Shown here: positions 11,975 through 22,800 of the stretch, piece after piece
Position numbering within the stretch: the stretch's first letter is position 1
Layout of the letters: each line of letters begins with the position of its first letter
Assembly: GCF_042477335.2 (NCBI RefSeq)
Contig: NC_091255.1
Coordinates: forward strand, 43,254,501 to 43,318,500
DNA: 64,000 nt
From: Ovis canadensis
Lineage: Eukaryota > Chordata > Mammalia > Artiodactyla > Bovidae
Direction of reading: 5' to 3'
Notes under the pieces: model-generated
The model's database searches: none
Told to the model about the DNA's origin: nothing
What the model saw: the letters and a program-made list of their open reading frames with translations, nothing else
Program-made: the position numbers and the translations under genes

Positions 11975-12185
11975 TAAGTCACTTGAGTTGTGTCCGACTC
12001 TGTGACCCTATGGACTGTAGCCCACCAGGTTCCTCTGTCCATGGCATTTCCCAGGCAAGAAACAATGGAGTGGGTTACTGGTTCCTCCCCCAGGGGACCT
12101 TCCCAACACAGGGCTCAAACCCGCATCTCTTACGTCTCCTGCACTGGCAGGCGGGGTCTTTACCACCGTCACCACCTGGGGATCT
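11975..12185 (-). mobile_element. Bov-tA SINE, antisense
   Basis: Reverse Bov-tA: begins 'gctaagtcacttgagttgtg', contains 'ccatggcatttcccagg' and ends with the complement of the tRNA-like head at about 12,165-12,185. Confidence 0.88.
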
Positions 12186-12599
12186 CCTTAAGTTCACGTG
12201 AGGTGATATTCCATCATCACAACTAGAAAATAATGGGGTTTGCAGTAAAAACGAGCGGATGCAGCAGATTTCATGTCTTTATTACAGCCTGACAAAGACC
12301 AAGGATTTTCACATTCCTCTCTGCAGCCTCTAAAACAGCCCTTCCTCCACCACCCAAGGGAAGAAGCTAACAGAAATGAGAAGGGGCAGACAGACTACAT
12401 TTTGTGCCAAATGCTCTGCAGCTAGCTGGCCCCACCCAGAATAGGTCTCCAGTCCCAGCTGCCCTCAGAGTCTGTGCTTCCTGTTTTCACGGCCAGCTTC
12501 TGCACGGACGTTACCAACCAACATTGAAAAACGGCTCCTCAGATGGTCTAAAACACATAAAGCTTGTTCTTTTAATGACAACGAGAGTTGAATGAGTCC

Positions 12600-12765
12600 T
12601 GAACTCCATGCCGGGCATCAGGCCAAATGCTTTAACCTCCAGTATCTCATTCAGTCGCCAAGCCAGGGGAGGTGGTTTCTATTATTAGCCTAGCGTTACA
12701 GGTGACCAGACCCAAGCCCCAGGGTTAGTCACTTTCCCAAAGTCACCAGCTTCTGGAGTGATTCA
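12600..12765 (-). repeat. MIR SINE, antisense
   Basis: Reverse MIR: 'aaatgctttaacctccagta', 'tctattattagcctagcgtt' and 'cagggttagtcactttccca' fit the complement of the MIR core and flanks. Confidence 0.65.
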
Positions 12766-13604
12766 GCTCCACCACTGTCGTGTTTCACTCAGTTCCTTGG
12801 TCCTGAAACATCCTTGCACATTCTTCTCTCTCGCTGCCTCGTGATCTGGCCCTGGCAAAGGGCTCAACACCAAAACACAGTGTCCTCTCCCTGCTCTTGG
12901 CCACCATCACCCTCACCGCCCAAACCTCGTTGTCCTGAGAAAGCCCGGTTGGGATTCTTGGGAAGCCAAGTGTCCAGCACCTGGCCGGGCACTTCCCGGG
13001 CACTTGTGCATGTCTAATCGTGTTTTCTGTGTCAGAAGAGCAGGCTGTGCTGGTCAGAAGCCTGGTAGGACTCTGGCCAAGGGGTTGTTTGTGATTTCAG
13101 GGCCGGGCAAGGAAAGTGCTGGGAGAGGGTTTTGGTTCAAAGTGGCCTCCTGCCGAGCAGTGAATCAACGGGTCATCATTCGCCCTGCCTCGTGCTTTCC
13201 TGTTTGTTTTCCCCAAACTTGTTTATTTTGCCTCTACAGATGGAAGCCAGAGAGTATACATGGCTACCAGTGGGCGCTGGGGGCAGATTGTCCTGGTCCT
13301 TCCAGAGGCAGAGCAAGCCGGGCTAGTCCCTTTCTGCAGCGCATTGAGCCGAAAGCTAAGAATTTGTCACCTCTCGGGCCTGCTGGGTGAGGCCAGTCAA
13401 AGCACCAGCAGCCCTGAGCCAGGCATCTGCCATGAGGTCTTGCCCGTTCCCACCAAAGTCCCATCAGGGCCGCCTCGGTGTTAGGAAGTCCTGGCGCCTT
13501 GCTCGTGCCAGCAGGAGGACCTAGGCTTCTCCTTGAGCCCAGTTACATGTCAGCAGGATCAGTCTTCTTTTCTAATTGTGTTTTTGTGTCATATGCCCTG
13601 GAGG
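12766..13604. other. Gene-free, unique sequence
   Basis: No recognisable exon. A frame of about 128 codons at 13,004-13,390 has no family resemblance and no splice or promoter support. Confidence 0.4.
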
Positions 13605-13735
13605 AGGGCATGGCAACCCACACCAGTACTCTTGCTTGGAGAATCCCCATGGACAGAGGAGCCTGGTGGGCTACAGTCCATGGGGTCCCAAAGAGTTGGG
13701 CATGACTGAGCGACTGAGAACAGGCACAAGCACTG
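13605..13735 (+). mobile_element. Bov-A SINE unit, sense
   Basis: 'ggcatggcaacccacaccag' to 'gggcatgactgagcgactga' is a single Bov-A unit in sense orientation, lacking the tRNA-like head. Confidence 0.88.
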
Positions 13736-13754
13736 TGTGCCAAGCACTGCTTGA

Positions 13755-13925
13755 GGTGATTAGACTGTACATCAGTCACACTGGACTGTACATCCATCAC
13801 ACTGGACTGTACATCAGTCACACTGGACTATACATCAGCTACATTGGACTGTGCATCAGTTACTGGGATTCCCATGGTGATTAGACTGTACATCAGTTAC
13901 ATTAGACTGTACATCACTTAACGGA
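13755..13925 (+). repeat. Degenerate 21-bp minisatellite
   Basis: About seven imperfect copies of a unit reading ACTGGACTGTACATCAGTCAC. Four are nearly contiguous at 13,758-13,860; after a short interruption near 13,862-13,880 two more follow at about 13,882-13,922. Because the unit is a multiple of three it gives a seven-residue periodic open frame, which is a by-product and not evidence of a protein. Confidence 0.85.
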
Positions 13926-15519
13926 GCTCCCACAGATGGAGACGGAGCAAACAGCCTGCCAGGTGGCATGGCCAGAGTTTTGCCAGGCCCGTGCATGTGT
14001 TGGGGTCCCTTGTGCTCTCCAAAAACTGGGGTCCTAGGCTGTGGCTGCATCCAGGTTCACTCTTCTTTCTTTAGCTGACTTCGAAGATGGTACGGGGCAC
14101 TGGTCCTGTTTCCCACCTGCACGTGGCCATCTGTCTGTTTTCACAGGCTGAGGTGAGCCAGGCCTTTAGCACGGAATCTCAGGCAGAGGAGAACCATCCG
14201 CACACAGACTAGGGCTTTGGAAGGTGCCCTCTGGCTGCGGGTGGAGGATTCAGATAAGACCTCATCCTCAGGACTGGGGGTGGGGGTGCCCATGGGGCAT
14301 CTTTGACATGTTAGGGAGGCAATTGACATCAGCCCCTCCTCAAGGTCACAGAGATGGAAAACGGAGGAGGACGTGGCCTGGGAGGCAGGCAGCGAGTTTC
14401 ACTTTGGACATGTGGAATCTGAGAAGTGGAGATGCAGGTGAGGGGGCAACTGGCCAAAGCTGACCTCCAGAGAGATGAGGGAGGGAGCAGGAGCCCCGCA
14501 CCTCCTGAGCAGAGCTGCGGAAGTCAGACCTCTGGGCCCGGGTCTGCAGCCCAGGCCAATGCCCCAATGCCCCAATGCCTCTGGGAGGCAAGCTCATGGA
14601 ACCATGTGGATGGGGAGGCCTGTGCTTCTGACTGTACACCTGAGAGAACCCTTCATGGGCCTGGTGCCACTGCTTGCAGAAACAAAGCGGGACTCAGTCT
14701 CCGGAGGACATGCCCAACCAGGCACCAGGGGCCCAGCAGCTGTGTTCCCAGCAGCCCCACATGGGGACACCGCCCACAGCAGCCACTGGGGTGGGAAGAA
14801 GACTGTGCCTCTCTACTGCTTGGGTCTGGGGAAGAGAATGGAGAGAGAACCAGAACATCCGGACCTGCAGAGTCAGAGGTCAGAGGGTGGTGCCCCCGGG
14901 AGAGGGGTAATGTCTGTATAGGGGTGCTGGCGGCATGAGGACACCCCCTGTCCGTGTACAACTCTGCGAGAACAGATCTGAGACGAGTCCCAACCCCATC
15001 CTCAGGCCTCTACCCCTTCTGCCCAGGTCACCCCCGTGCAGCCCAACTAGTTTGACAGGCTTGTACACATCCCACGCGGGGCACTCCTGGCCCCACCAAG
15101 AGGGGAGGGGGTGCAGGTCTCTGCATAAGGGACTGTGAGACCCCCATGCTCCCCGCAGCCCCAGGAGTGCAGGAGCTTGCTTCATGCTTGCCCTCAGAAA
15201 TGTTTGTCACGCTTCAGCCACGTCAGGCTGAGCGATGGGAAGAGCAGGAGCCCTGAGTTTCTAGGAGACCGAGGCTCTGGGGCAGGAACTGCGACCTGGA
15301 CCACGCCTCTGTCCTCAAGCTCCAGCATGTCTGCAGCCCAGCAGCCATGTAGCCCTGATTCTCACTGGACAGAGCAGAAGGAGGAACTAGCTGCCCGTCA
15401 CATTTGAGCTGCCGCACAAGCCTCTGGGCACTCTGGGTCCCTTCTTGGGGCCAGTTTCCTCATCCGATGACACACCTTTCTAAGGGCTATGTGGCAATTC
15501 ACATTGGCCCCTTGGAGCT
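13926..15519. other. Gene-free, GC-moderate unique sequence
   Basis: Overlapping open frames of 90-170 codons occur on both strands at 14,340-15,190 but none resembles a known protein. A small triplication of CAATGCCC lies at about 14,558-14,577. No RNA gene seen. Confidence 0.4.
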
Positions 15520-15690
15520 TTTCTAGAACAAGCCAGGCTCGCTGCCTTGCTGCCTCAGGGCCGTCGCACTTACTATTCCCTTTCCTGGACTGTCATTCCC
15601 CCAGATAGGTGGCACCCCTACTCTGTGCGCGTCACCTTTGCTCAAATGCCACCTTCTCTGGGAAATTTGCAGAGTTCCTGGCGAGGAAAC
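15520..15690. repeat. L2 LINE 3'-end fragment
   Basis: 'ctattccctttcctggactg', 'cattcccccagataggtgg' and 'tttgctcaaatgccaccttc' follow the conserved 3' portion of L2. Confidence 0.6.
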
Positions 15691-15984
15691 TCATCCCTTG
15701 TGGGTGGCAAATTGCAAGGCAGGAAGTACAGTGAAATTCCACACTTGTACAAAGCATTTCTAAGCCTGACTGTGTACGTTTGCAAGGGCATAGAACACAG
15801 TCTGGAAGAACTTACACTAAGCTGTGTTAACTGTATTTCCTCCTGGAAATGAGACTGGGAATTTTCTAGATATGTTTGGGTCCTTTTGTAGTATTTCAGT
15901 GTTTTTAAGAAGATTGGTCCCTTGTCCCTTTTTTAACTTAGAAATTTAAATCAGGAGTGTGCTCCTGCCGGTCATGGAATTTGC

Positions 15985-16130
15985 AATCCGATCCTCACAA
16001 AAGCCCCAGTGAAGTGGCAGTTGCATCTGTCACCCATTTTACAGATGATGGAACTGAGGTACAGAGGACCCTGAAGTCACAAGGTGCAGGGCTGGCATCC
16101 ACCGGGTCTGGATTCTTAGCCACGCCACTT
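15985..16130 (-). repeat. MIR SINE, antisense
   Basis: Contains 'cccattttacagatgatgga', 'actgaggtacagagga' and 'gaagtcacaaggtgcaggg', the complement of the MIR core. Confidence 0.75.
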
Positions 16131-16879
16131 CCATTCCTCAGAAAGGAAGACAAGGGGCATCTGACTCTGGTTTTTAGCACCAGAAACAGTTCTTCCAATA
16201 AAACTCTGGCTGGAAGCCCAGTTCGTAAAATGGGTAGCAGAGGGGTCACTCTGGTGCAGAAGTGAGGCTGAGAGCCTCTGGCTCTTGGACCTCTGCCCCT
16301 ACGGCACCCCAGAACCCAGGGGATCCAAGGACCCTAGCCTGAAAGTTGCCCAGTGAGGTGATTCTGAAGGCCAGGGTTCTAGAAATACTGCTTCTGCTGA
16401 AAGGGACGAAGACAGAAATGTGTTATGGGGTCATGTAAACAGGTGAGGAGTCATCTTGCTTTAAATAAGATTGCCCTCCATTATCCTGAACCATGGCCCC
16501 CATGGAGAGTTTTTGTGTGGAAGACTCACTTAGCCTACTTTGGTTTCAAAAACAAAACAAAACAACCCTAGACCCTCAGCAGCTGGCTGGAATAAATGCA
16601 AGCCCTCACTCTCCCAGCCCTCATTAGAACAGGCCCCAATCTCCCCTGTTTCCTTTGCTGCTGGGCCTCCAGCTGTGCCAGCGCAGGGCAGGGGCCCAGT
16701 GATTTTTGTCGAATGAACGGATGGCTGAATGAGAGAGCCAATGAATGGACCAATGAGTGGACGGACAGACCGGGGCTTGATTGGTTGACCTTCTTGCAAA
16801 CAGACATCAACACAGAGCCTTCAGCCACACTGGCTTTGAGATTTGAGAAACAAATCAAGATAAAGAGTAGTACTGGATT
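16131..16879. other. Gene-free, mostly unique sequence
   Basis: No exon found. A short run of repeats of the AATGGATGAATGAG type occurs near 16,716-16,765 and is a weak simple repeat. Confidence 0.4.
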
Positions 16880-17230
16880 TGGGGCTTCCCTGGGGGCTCA
16901 GTGGTAAAGAATCCACCTGGCAACACAGGAGCCATGGGTTCAATCCTTGGTCCAGGAAGATCCCACAGGCTATGGAGCAACTAAGCCCATGCGCCACAAC
17001 TTCTGAGCCCAGGAGTCCCAACTACTGAGCTCACATTCTGCAACTACTGAGCCCACGTCCTGCAACTACCAAAGCCTGTGAGCCCTAGAGCCTGTGTTCT
17101 GCAACAAGAGCAGCCACAGAAATGAGAAGCCCAAGCAACACAAATAGAGAGTAGCTGCCTCTTGCCACAACTAGAGAAAAGTCCATGCAGTAAGAAAGAC
17201 CCAGCACAGCCCAAAATAAAGAAAACAAAT
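16880..17230 (+). mobile_element. Long CHR-type SINE, sense
   Basis: 'gcttccctgggggctcagtg' head and tRNA-like region, followed by the long body with repeated 'caactactgagcccacgtcc' phrases and 'cacaactagagaaaagtcc', ending in an AAATAAAG-rich tail. The body is internally repetitive. Confidence 0.85.
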
Positions 17231-20200
17231 AAAGAAAATAAACAAAAAGAAACGTGGAGGCATGAGGGAGTCAGCAGGTCACAGAGGAACAGCAGACTTT
17301 GCTGCTGCAGGCGAGGGCCACCGTGGACGCTACAATCAGCGGAAGAATGTTTAAGAGAAGCAAGATCTGCACGGTCGCAAGTTATTTCTCCCCAAACATT
17401 CATTAGTTACAGAGGAAAAAACAATTCTATAATAGAGAGACCTGGAGGATGCCAGGGTCACTCGTGGACAAGGTTGGGATCCCCAGCAATGGCATGAAGT
17501 GCCGTGTGCCTCCTGACGTTTTTTGCCATTTTTCCGATAATACTCAGCCCCCGTCCAATCTTTAGAAAGCATCAGACAAGCCCAAGTTGAGCAACATTTC
17601 ACAAAACACCTGGCGAGCGGTCTTTGAAAAGTAAAGTTCATGGGAGAGAAGGAAAGACTGAGGAGGCTTTCCAGGTCAGAAAAGATGGAGGAGATGTGCA
17701 GCCAAGGCCACTGAGATGGGGCAGAACAAATACACAGGGGGCTCAGTGGACCTGGTGCTTAACTGGCTTAAGACAGCAAAAGTGTTTCCACTCAGTTCTG
17801 GAGATCAGAGGCCAACATGATGGCAGATCTGTGCTCTTGCCGGAGCCCACCGAAGCCCTGGAGGGGCAGGGTGGGCATCTGTTTCCTGCCTTTTCCCAGC
17901 ATCCCTTGACTCTTGGCCCCTCCTTCATCCTCACAGCCCTCTGACCTCTGCTTCTGTCCTCACCTCTCCGGACACCCTGACCCTCCTGCCTCTCTTACAG
18001 GGCCTCTGTGACAGCACTGGGCCCACCTGGATTGCCAGGCTACTCACCCCGTCCCAAGAGCCTCACCTTGGTCACACCTGCAAAGACCCCTTTGCCAGGT
18101 TCAATCACATATTCTTGGTCCCAGAAACTCTGACGGGCTCACGCTGGGGTCAGGAAGCCTGCCGCCTAGGGCATGGATGGGGAACCCAAGGCCTGCTCAG
18201 CCCTGGTCGTGGAATGACCCCCAGGAGACCTGCATACACTCTTCACGTGGCAGACATGCCCCTGGAGATGCACAGACAACTCTTCAGCCTTGCTGGACCC
18301 TGTGAGTCAGGTGAATGAGCCCATTTTACAGATGAGGAGACTGAGTCTTGGCAAGTGGATTTGCACAAAGTCTGGCAGGGGGTCGGGGTGGAGCTGAGTC
18401 AGTGTCCCTGCACTTTCTTGACAGTGTGTCTGAATTACTCAACTCCATGCCCTCTGCACACAGGCCCTCCGGTCCCCAGAGGATCCTAGTTTCCCTGGCA
18501 TGGTTACTTCCCTTCATGCCTGCAGAGATGGGTGGGGGAGGGCAGGTGGGTGTGTCCCGCACTTGGGCATTTTCCACCAGAACACAAGCCCGGCAGGTCT
18601 CAGTAATGGCCCTCCACCGTGGGGAGTGGACTCAGGTCTGCATGTCTTGCTTCTTCTCGCTTTCCCCAAGATACGTTTGGCAACAGTGCTTGAGCCCCAT
18701 CATCCTTCCTCCAGCCCCCTACGTCAGCAAAACATGTCTGTGCGGATGGACGCCAAAGATCAGCAGACAAGTGTGGGATGAGGTGAGCTCTGAGCCAGCT
18801 GGACGCGAAACCTCCCCTGACATGGCCAGAGTTACATCACTGTGACGGGCAGGTGCTCCCCACCAGCCCAGTCCTGAAGGGGCTGGGGACATTGCCTCAG
18901 TCGCGGCTCCTTCCACATGTCTGCGCCTCTAGCAGCCCCTCCACTTCCCTCCTTCCTATGAGGTTCCCTGGAAAATTCTGTGTGAAGAGGCAGTCCCGAG
19001 AGGGGAGGGTGTACACCATCCAGTCTCCACCCAGTCACGCCCCTGGAAGGGGCAGGAAGCTGGCCAGAGAGGGGACAGCATTGTCCAACGTCACTGGGAA
19101 GTGGGCCATCCCTTGAAGACCCAAGAGGGGACACCCTGGCTGGTCATCCCCCCATCTGATTCCGGGGAGCCACAGGAGCGTCTTCCTGGGAGAACCTCAG
19201 CTGGGGGAGGGCCAGACGGGCATCTAGTGTCTTCAGGGGCCCCCGCCCTTCTGCATTGCCTTGTTTTGTCTTTCCAGAACCCGGGACTCCTGGTTCCTAA
19301 TCCATACCCCCCACCATGCTGGAGAAATGTCCAGAACATAACAAACACCCCAGTCCTGCTGCCTCAGCTGTCACACAGGTGGAGGGGTGAGCCAGCCACA
19401 GCCATCTGGCCTCCAGTGTTGTACCTTCCGGCGTCTCTGAGTGACTTGGACACAGTGGTTACCAGGCTCCTCTCCTCAGCCTTGGGGGTCCTTAACACAA
19501 GCAGGAGCAGGAGGCAGGTGGGAGGATGGGAAGAGTCCTATGAAGGCTGTTGCGTCCGTGTCTGTCATGTCCATTTCAGCTTCACCACAACCCTAGGAGG
19601 GGCTCTGCCCCTTTTCTGGACAGGAGACTGAGGCCCCCAAACCCCACACCATTCATGGATGTGTGCTAGGGGCTCCCTGTCACCCTGGGCCTCCCAGGGG
19701 CAACATCTGGGGCGACAGCCAGGGTGTTCAGGGCTAGGAGGGGGAGATGGGCTCTGAGCCTGTTGGGTGCTCAGGCCTGAGCCAGTTCACACCTCCTGGA
19801 CCCTCAGCCCCTTTGTCTATAAAATGAGGAGGATGGTGCCCACTGCCCAGGTCATCAAGAGAGTCAGTCCCAGGCACAGGCCATGCCAGACCCTCTGCAG
19901 CCCCAGCCTGAGTTGTGGTCTCATCTGGGGTCATGCCCTCTGGAAGACCATGGGCCTCATGTGGGCTGGCCTGACAGAGCCCAGCCACCTGGAGGTGGCT
20001 ACTCTCCTCAGGTAGCTGGCCTTAAAGCCCCACACTCATCTGGGACCATGGCTGGGGTCTGGCAGGAGATGGAGCTCATGCACAGCAGGTAATTGGCGGG
20101 ACGGGGTATGATGTGGTCTGAGCCCTGTCGGAGGAAACCAGCGCCCAGGGCTGGCAGAGTGGAGGCTGTCACCACCCCAAGGTTGCAGGGCAAGGAGGGG

Positions 20201-20934
20201 GGCAGACCCTGGAGCCCGGAAAGAGCTGTCAGACCCTGGTCTGACACGGGGTCCCCATGCTCCTTCCTCCTGCTTGTCTGACCCACAGGCAGCCGGAGCA
20301 TGGTGGTGGAGGGTGGTCGTCTGAGCAGGCAGGGGGCAGGGCAGGGGCAGAGCCTGGACTGCGGGGGTGAGTGGGGGTGGCACCTGCCCTCACCCCTCCT
20401 GGCTCTGGGGGTCCTTTAACTTCCCTGCCCACGGAGCAGGTGGCTTCTCCCCACAGTCAGCGTGCTGGCTGACCTTCTCCTCTGCCCACCCACCTCCCCC
20501 TACACTGGAGTGTGCGATGGTAACTGAGAGGCAGCAGCAGGCACATTGCCCTCTGGGCACAGAGAGTGGGAGGAGGCGGTGGTGGGTGTGCTGACGAAGG
20601 CTCTTACCAGCCACTCAGCGGCAGGAGGAGCAGGTGGGGGGCTGCAGACAACCCCCAGGCTGCCCTGTACACCTGATGCTGTGTGTGGACACAGGAAATC
20701 CATTTTTCCAGGCATATTTTTAGAACCTTGGTTTAATGGTCTGATCCTATTCTGGCCACTCGGGCCACTTCCCCAGCTGCTTCAGATACATCGTCAAAGG
20801 TGGGCAGACCAGCTAGACCCGGTCGTCAGTGGCTCTCAAGCCGGTGTGTCAGGGAGCTCAACTCGGTGCTCTGTGACAACCTAGAGGGGTGGGATGGGTG
20901 GGAGGTGGGAAGGAGGTTCAAGAGGGAGGGGAAA
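17231..20934. other. Gene-free, with short MIR remnants
   Basis: No exon or RNA gene recognised. MIR remnants are seen at about 18,300-18,360 (antisense, 'cattttacagatgaggagac'), 19,560-19,640 (antisense) and 19,790-19,860 (sense, 'tctataaaatgaggaggatg'). Longer open frames at 18,348-18,845 and 19,101-19,631 are unsupported. Confidence 0.45.
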
Positions 20935-21020
20935 CACGTATACTCACGGCTGATTCATGCTGTAGTACAGCAGAAAGCAACACAACATTGTAAAGCAATT
21001 ATCCTCCAATCAGAAAAAAA
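20935..21020 (+). repeat. Ruminant L1 3'-tail-like fragment
   Basis: 'ggctgattcatgctgtagta' and 'gtaaagcaattatcctccaa' match the short 3' tail common to ruminant L1 copies, ending in an A run. Confidence 0.55.
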
Positions 21021-21714
21021 GCCCACATGTTCCGTGTTGGTGCATCAAGGACGGGGCTTGCTCCTGACTTTAGTCTCCTCCACTGTGTCCAGTCCCAGCC
21101 CAGGGCACAGACCAGAGGCTCCCTAGTCTCGGTGGCCCCACGGGCTGAGCATGTGGGCCCCACCCTCAGAGGCAGGGATGTTGACTGTGGTTTTGCCGGG
21201 CACCTGTGACCACGGCGAGGAGCCACTGCCAGTCTCTGGGCCTTTCCACAATCCCCCCAGCCCCACAGTCACACCAGAGCTGATCTTAGTCTGTGTCCCC
21301 AAGAGCCGCCCATCCCCAGGGCCGCCATGGACAGCTGCATGGGTTGTGCACTGCCCGAAGCATCCTGCCCTCCCCACTCCCCACACCACACCCTCCAACA
21401 ACAAGGGCCCCAGCAGTGCCCTTGGCCCCTCTGACCCCTGATCTGGGCACTCTGTCTGGCGGACACTTGCTGAGACCTCATCTACCATCCACACCGAGAA
21501 CACTTTCCCTGCTTCCTTCCCAGATACACAGCTCTTAACAGACTTCTCTTCTGTCTCCCAAGGCTCAGACTTAAGTGAGAGCCCAAGGTTCCCCAGGGAG
21601 GAGCTGAGTCAAAATTAAGACCCAGGACCTCAAGGCCCTGCTCCTCCTCCAGAAACAAACTCTGCTGGCCTCTGGGACGACAGGTGGCCAGGAAGCGAAG
21701 GGCACTCTGGACGG
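21021..21714. other. Gene-free, GC-moderate unique sequence
   Basis: No exon, RNA gene or assignable repeat seen. Confidence 0.4.
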
Positions 21715-21780
21715 GGCAGTGACCTCACCCAGGTTGCCTGGCCCTCAGCCTCAGTTGTCCTCATCTGTAAAATGGAAGCA
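21715..21780 (+). repeat. MIR remnant, sense
   Basis: 'gtgacctcacccaggttgcc' followed by 'cctcatctgtaaaatgg' is a short MIR core. Confidence 0.55.
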
Positions 21781-22240
21781 CTTGTTCATGGATGTCCAGT
21801 GCAGTGCTAGTCAGAATATCCAAGAGATGGAAGCTACACACGTGTCCATCAGCAGGTGATGGATAAACAAAACATGGTCCACGCGACAATGGGACGTTAC
21901 TCAGCCACAGAAGGAGTGAAGCGCACACCATGCTGCAAAGTGGATGAGACTGGACTATGCTCACGAAGAAGCCAGTCACCACAGGCCACACGTGTGCAAT
22001 CCCATCTACGTGGAGTGTCCAGAACAGGTAAGTGTGCTTCCAGACAGGGGCCAGAAGAGGGGTGGTGAAGAGGAGCTGGTTCCCTTTGAGGGTGGTGGAC
22101 ATGTTCTAAAATTGATCATGCTGATGACTGTGCAACTCTATGAATGGACCAAAAGCTGTTGATCTGCACACTTTAAATGGGTGAATTGTATGGTTTGTGA
22201 ACTATTTATAAAGCTGTCACAAAGCGGAAATGCTAATAAT
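21781..22240 (+). mobile_element. Old L1 3' end, sense
   Basis: The phrases about 'gacgttactcagccacagaa', 'gtgtccagaacaggtaagtg', 'acatgttctaaaattgatca' and 'aaatgggtgaattgtatggt' are the standard 3' untranslated region of mammalian-wide L1. Confidence 0.8.
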
Positions 22241-22384
22241 AATATATGTCTCTCAGCATTTCCAGGAGGTGAAGTGAGGCGATCTGGTCACGGTCTTGGC
22301 ACAGAGCCTGGCGAACAGCAAGCACCTGATCAATGTGCCTGCACCCTCACTGCTCAGTGCAGGTCAGTGGCCAGTGGCATCAGG

Positions 22385-22605
22385 GCCTCGCTAGAAATGC
22401 AGAGTCTTGGGCCTCCCTGGGCTGCATCAGCAGCTACGTTTTAGTGTCTCCACAGGTGAGTCCCGGTCAGGTTCAAGTTTGAAAAGCATGGAGAGCAGCA
22501 ATAATTCTACTGCCACTAGGGCAGGAACCTCAAATGTGAGAGCTCACCAGAAACCCCTGGAGGGCTAGGTCCACCGCCAGAGTTTCTGGTTCCAGGGTCT
22601 GCGGC
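22385..22605. repeat. MER5-like remnant
   Basis: 'tagaaatgcagagtcttggg' and 'gttcaagtttgaaaagcatg' follow the MER5 pattern; the stretch to 22,605 is less certain. Confidence 0.4.
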
Positions 22606-22611
22606 TAAGCT

Positions 22612-22800
22612 TGAAAAGAAAAGTGACAGTCACTCCGTCGTGTCTGACTCTTTGCGACCCCATAGACTATACAGCCCATGGAATTCTCCAGGCCAGAATA
22701 CTGGAGTGGGTAGCCTTTCCCTTCTCCAGGGGCTCTTCCCAACCCAGGTCTCTCCCACACTGCAGGTGGACTCTTTACCAGCTGAGCCATCAGGGAAGCC
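22612..22800 (-). mobile_element. Bov-tA SINE, antisense
   Basis: Starts 'aaagtgacagtcactccgtc' and ends with the complement of the tRNA-like head, 'ccagctgagccatcagggaa'. Confidence 0.88.

Noticed and set aside
13576-13884. Periodic seven-residue repeat protein
   Set aside because: It is a translation of the 21-bp minisatellite and part of a Bov-A SINE; no start context or conservation evidence.
22740-22800. tRNA gene candidates
   Set aside because: The tRNA-Glu-like segments here and at other sites are the heads of Bov-tA and CHR SINEs and do not fold as intact tRNAs by eye.
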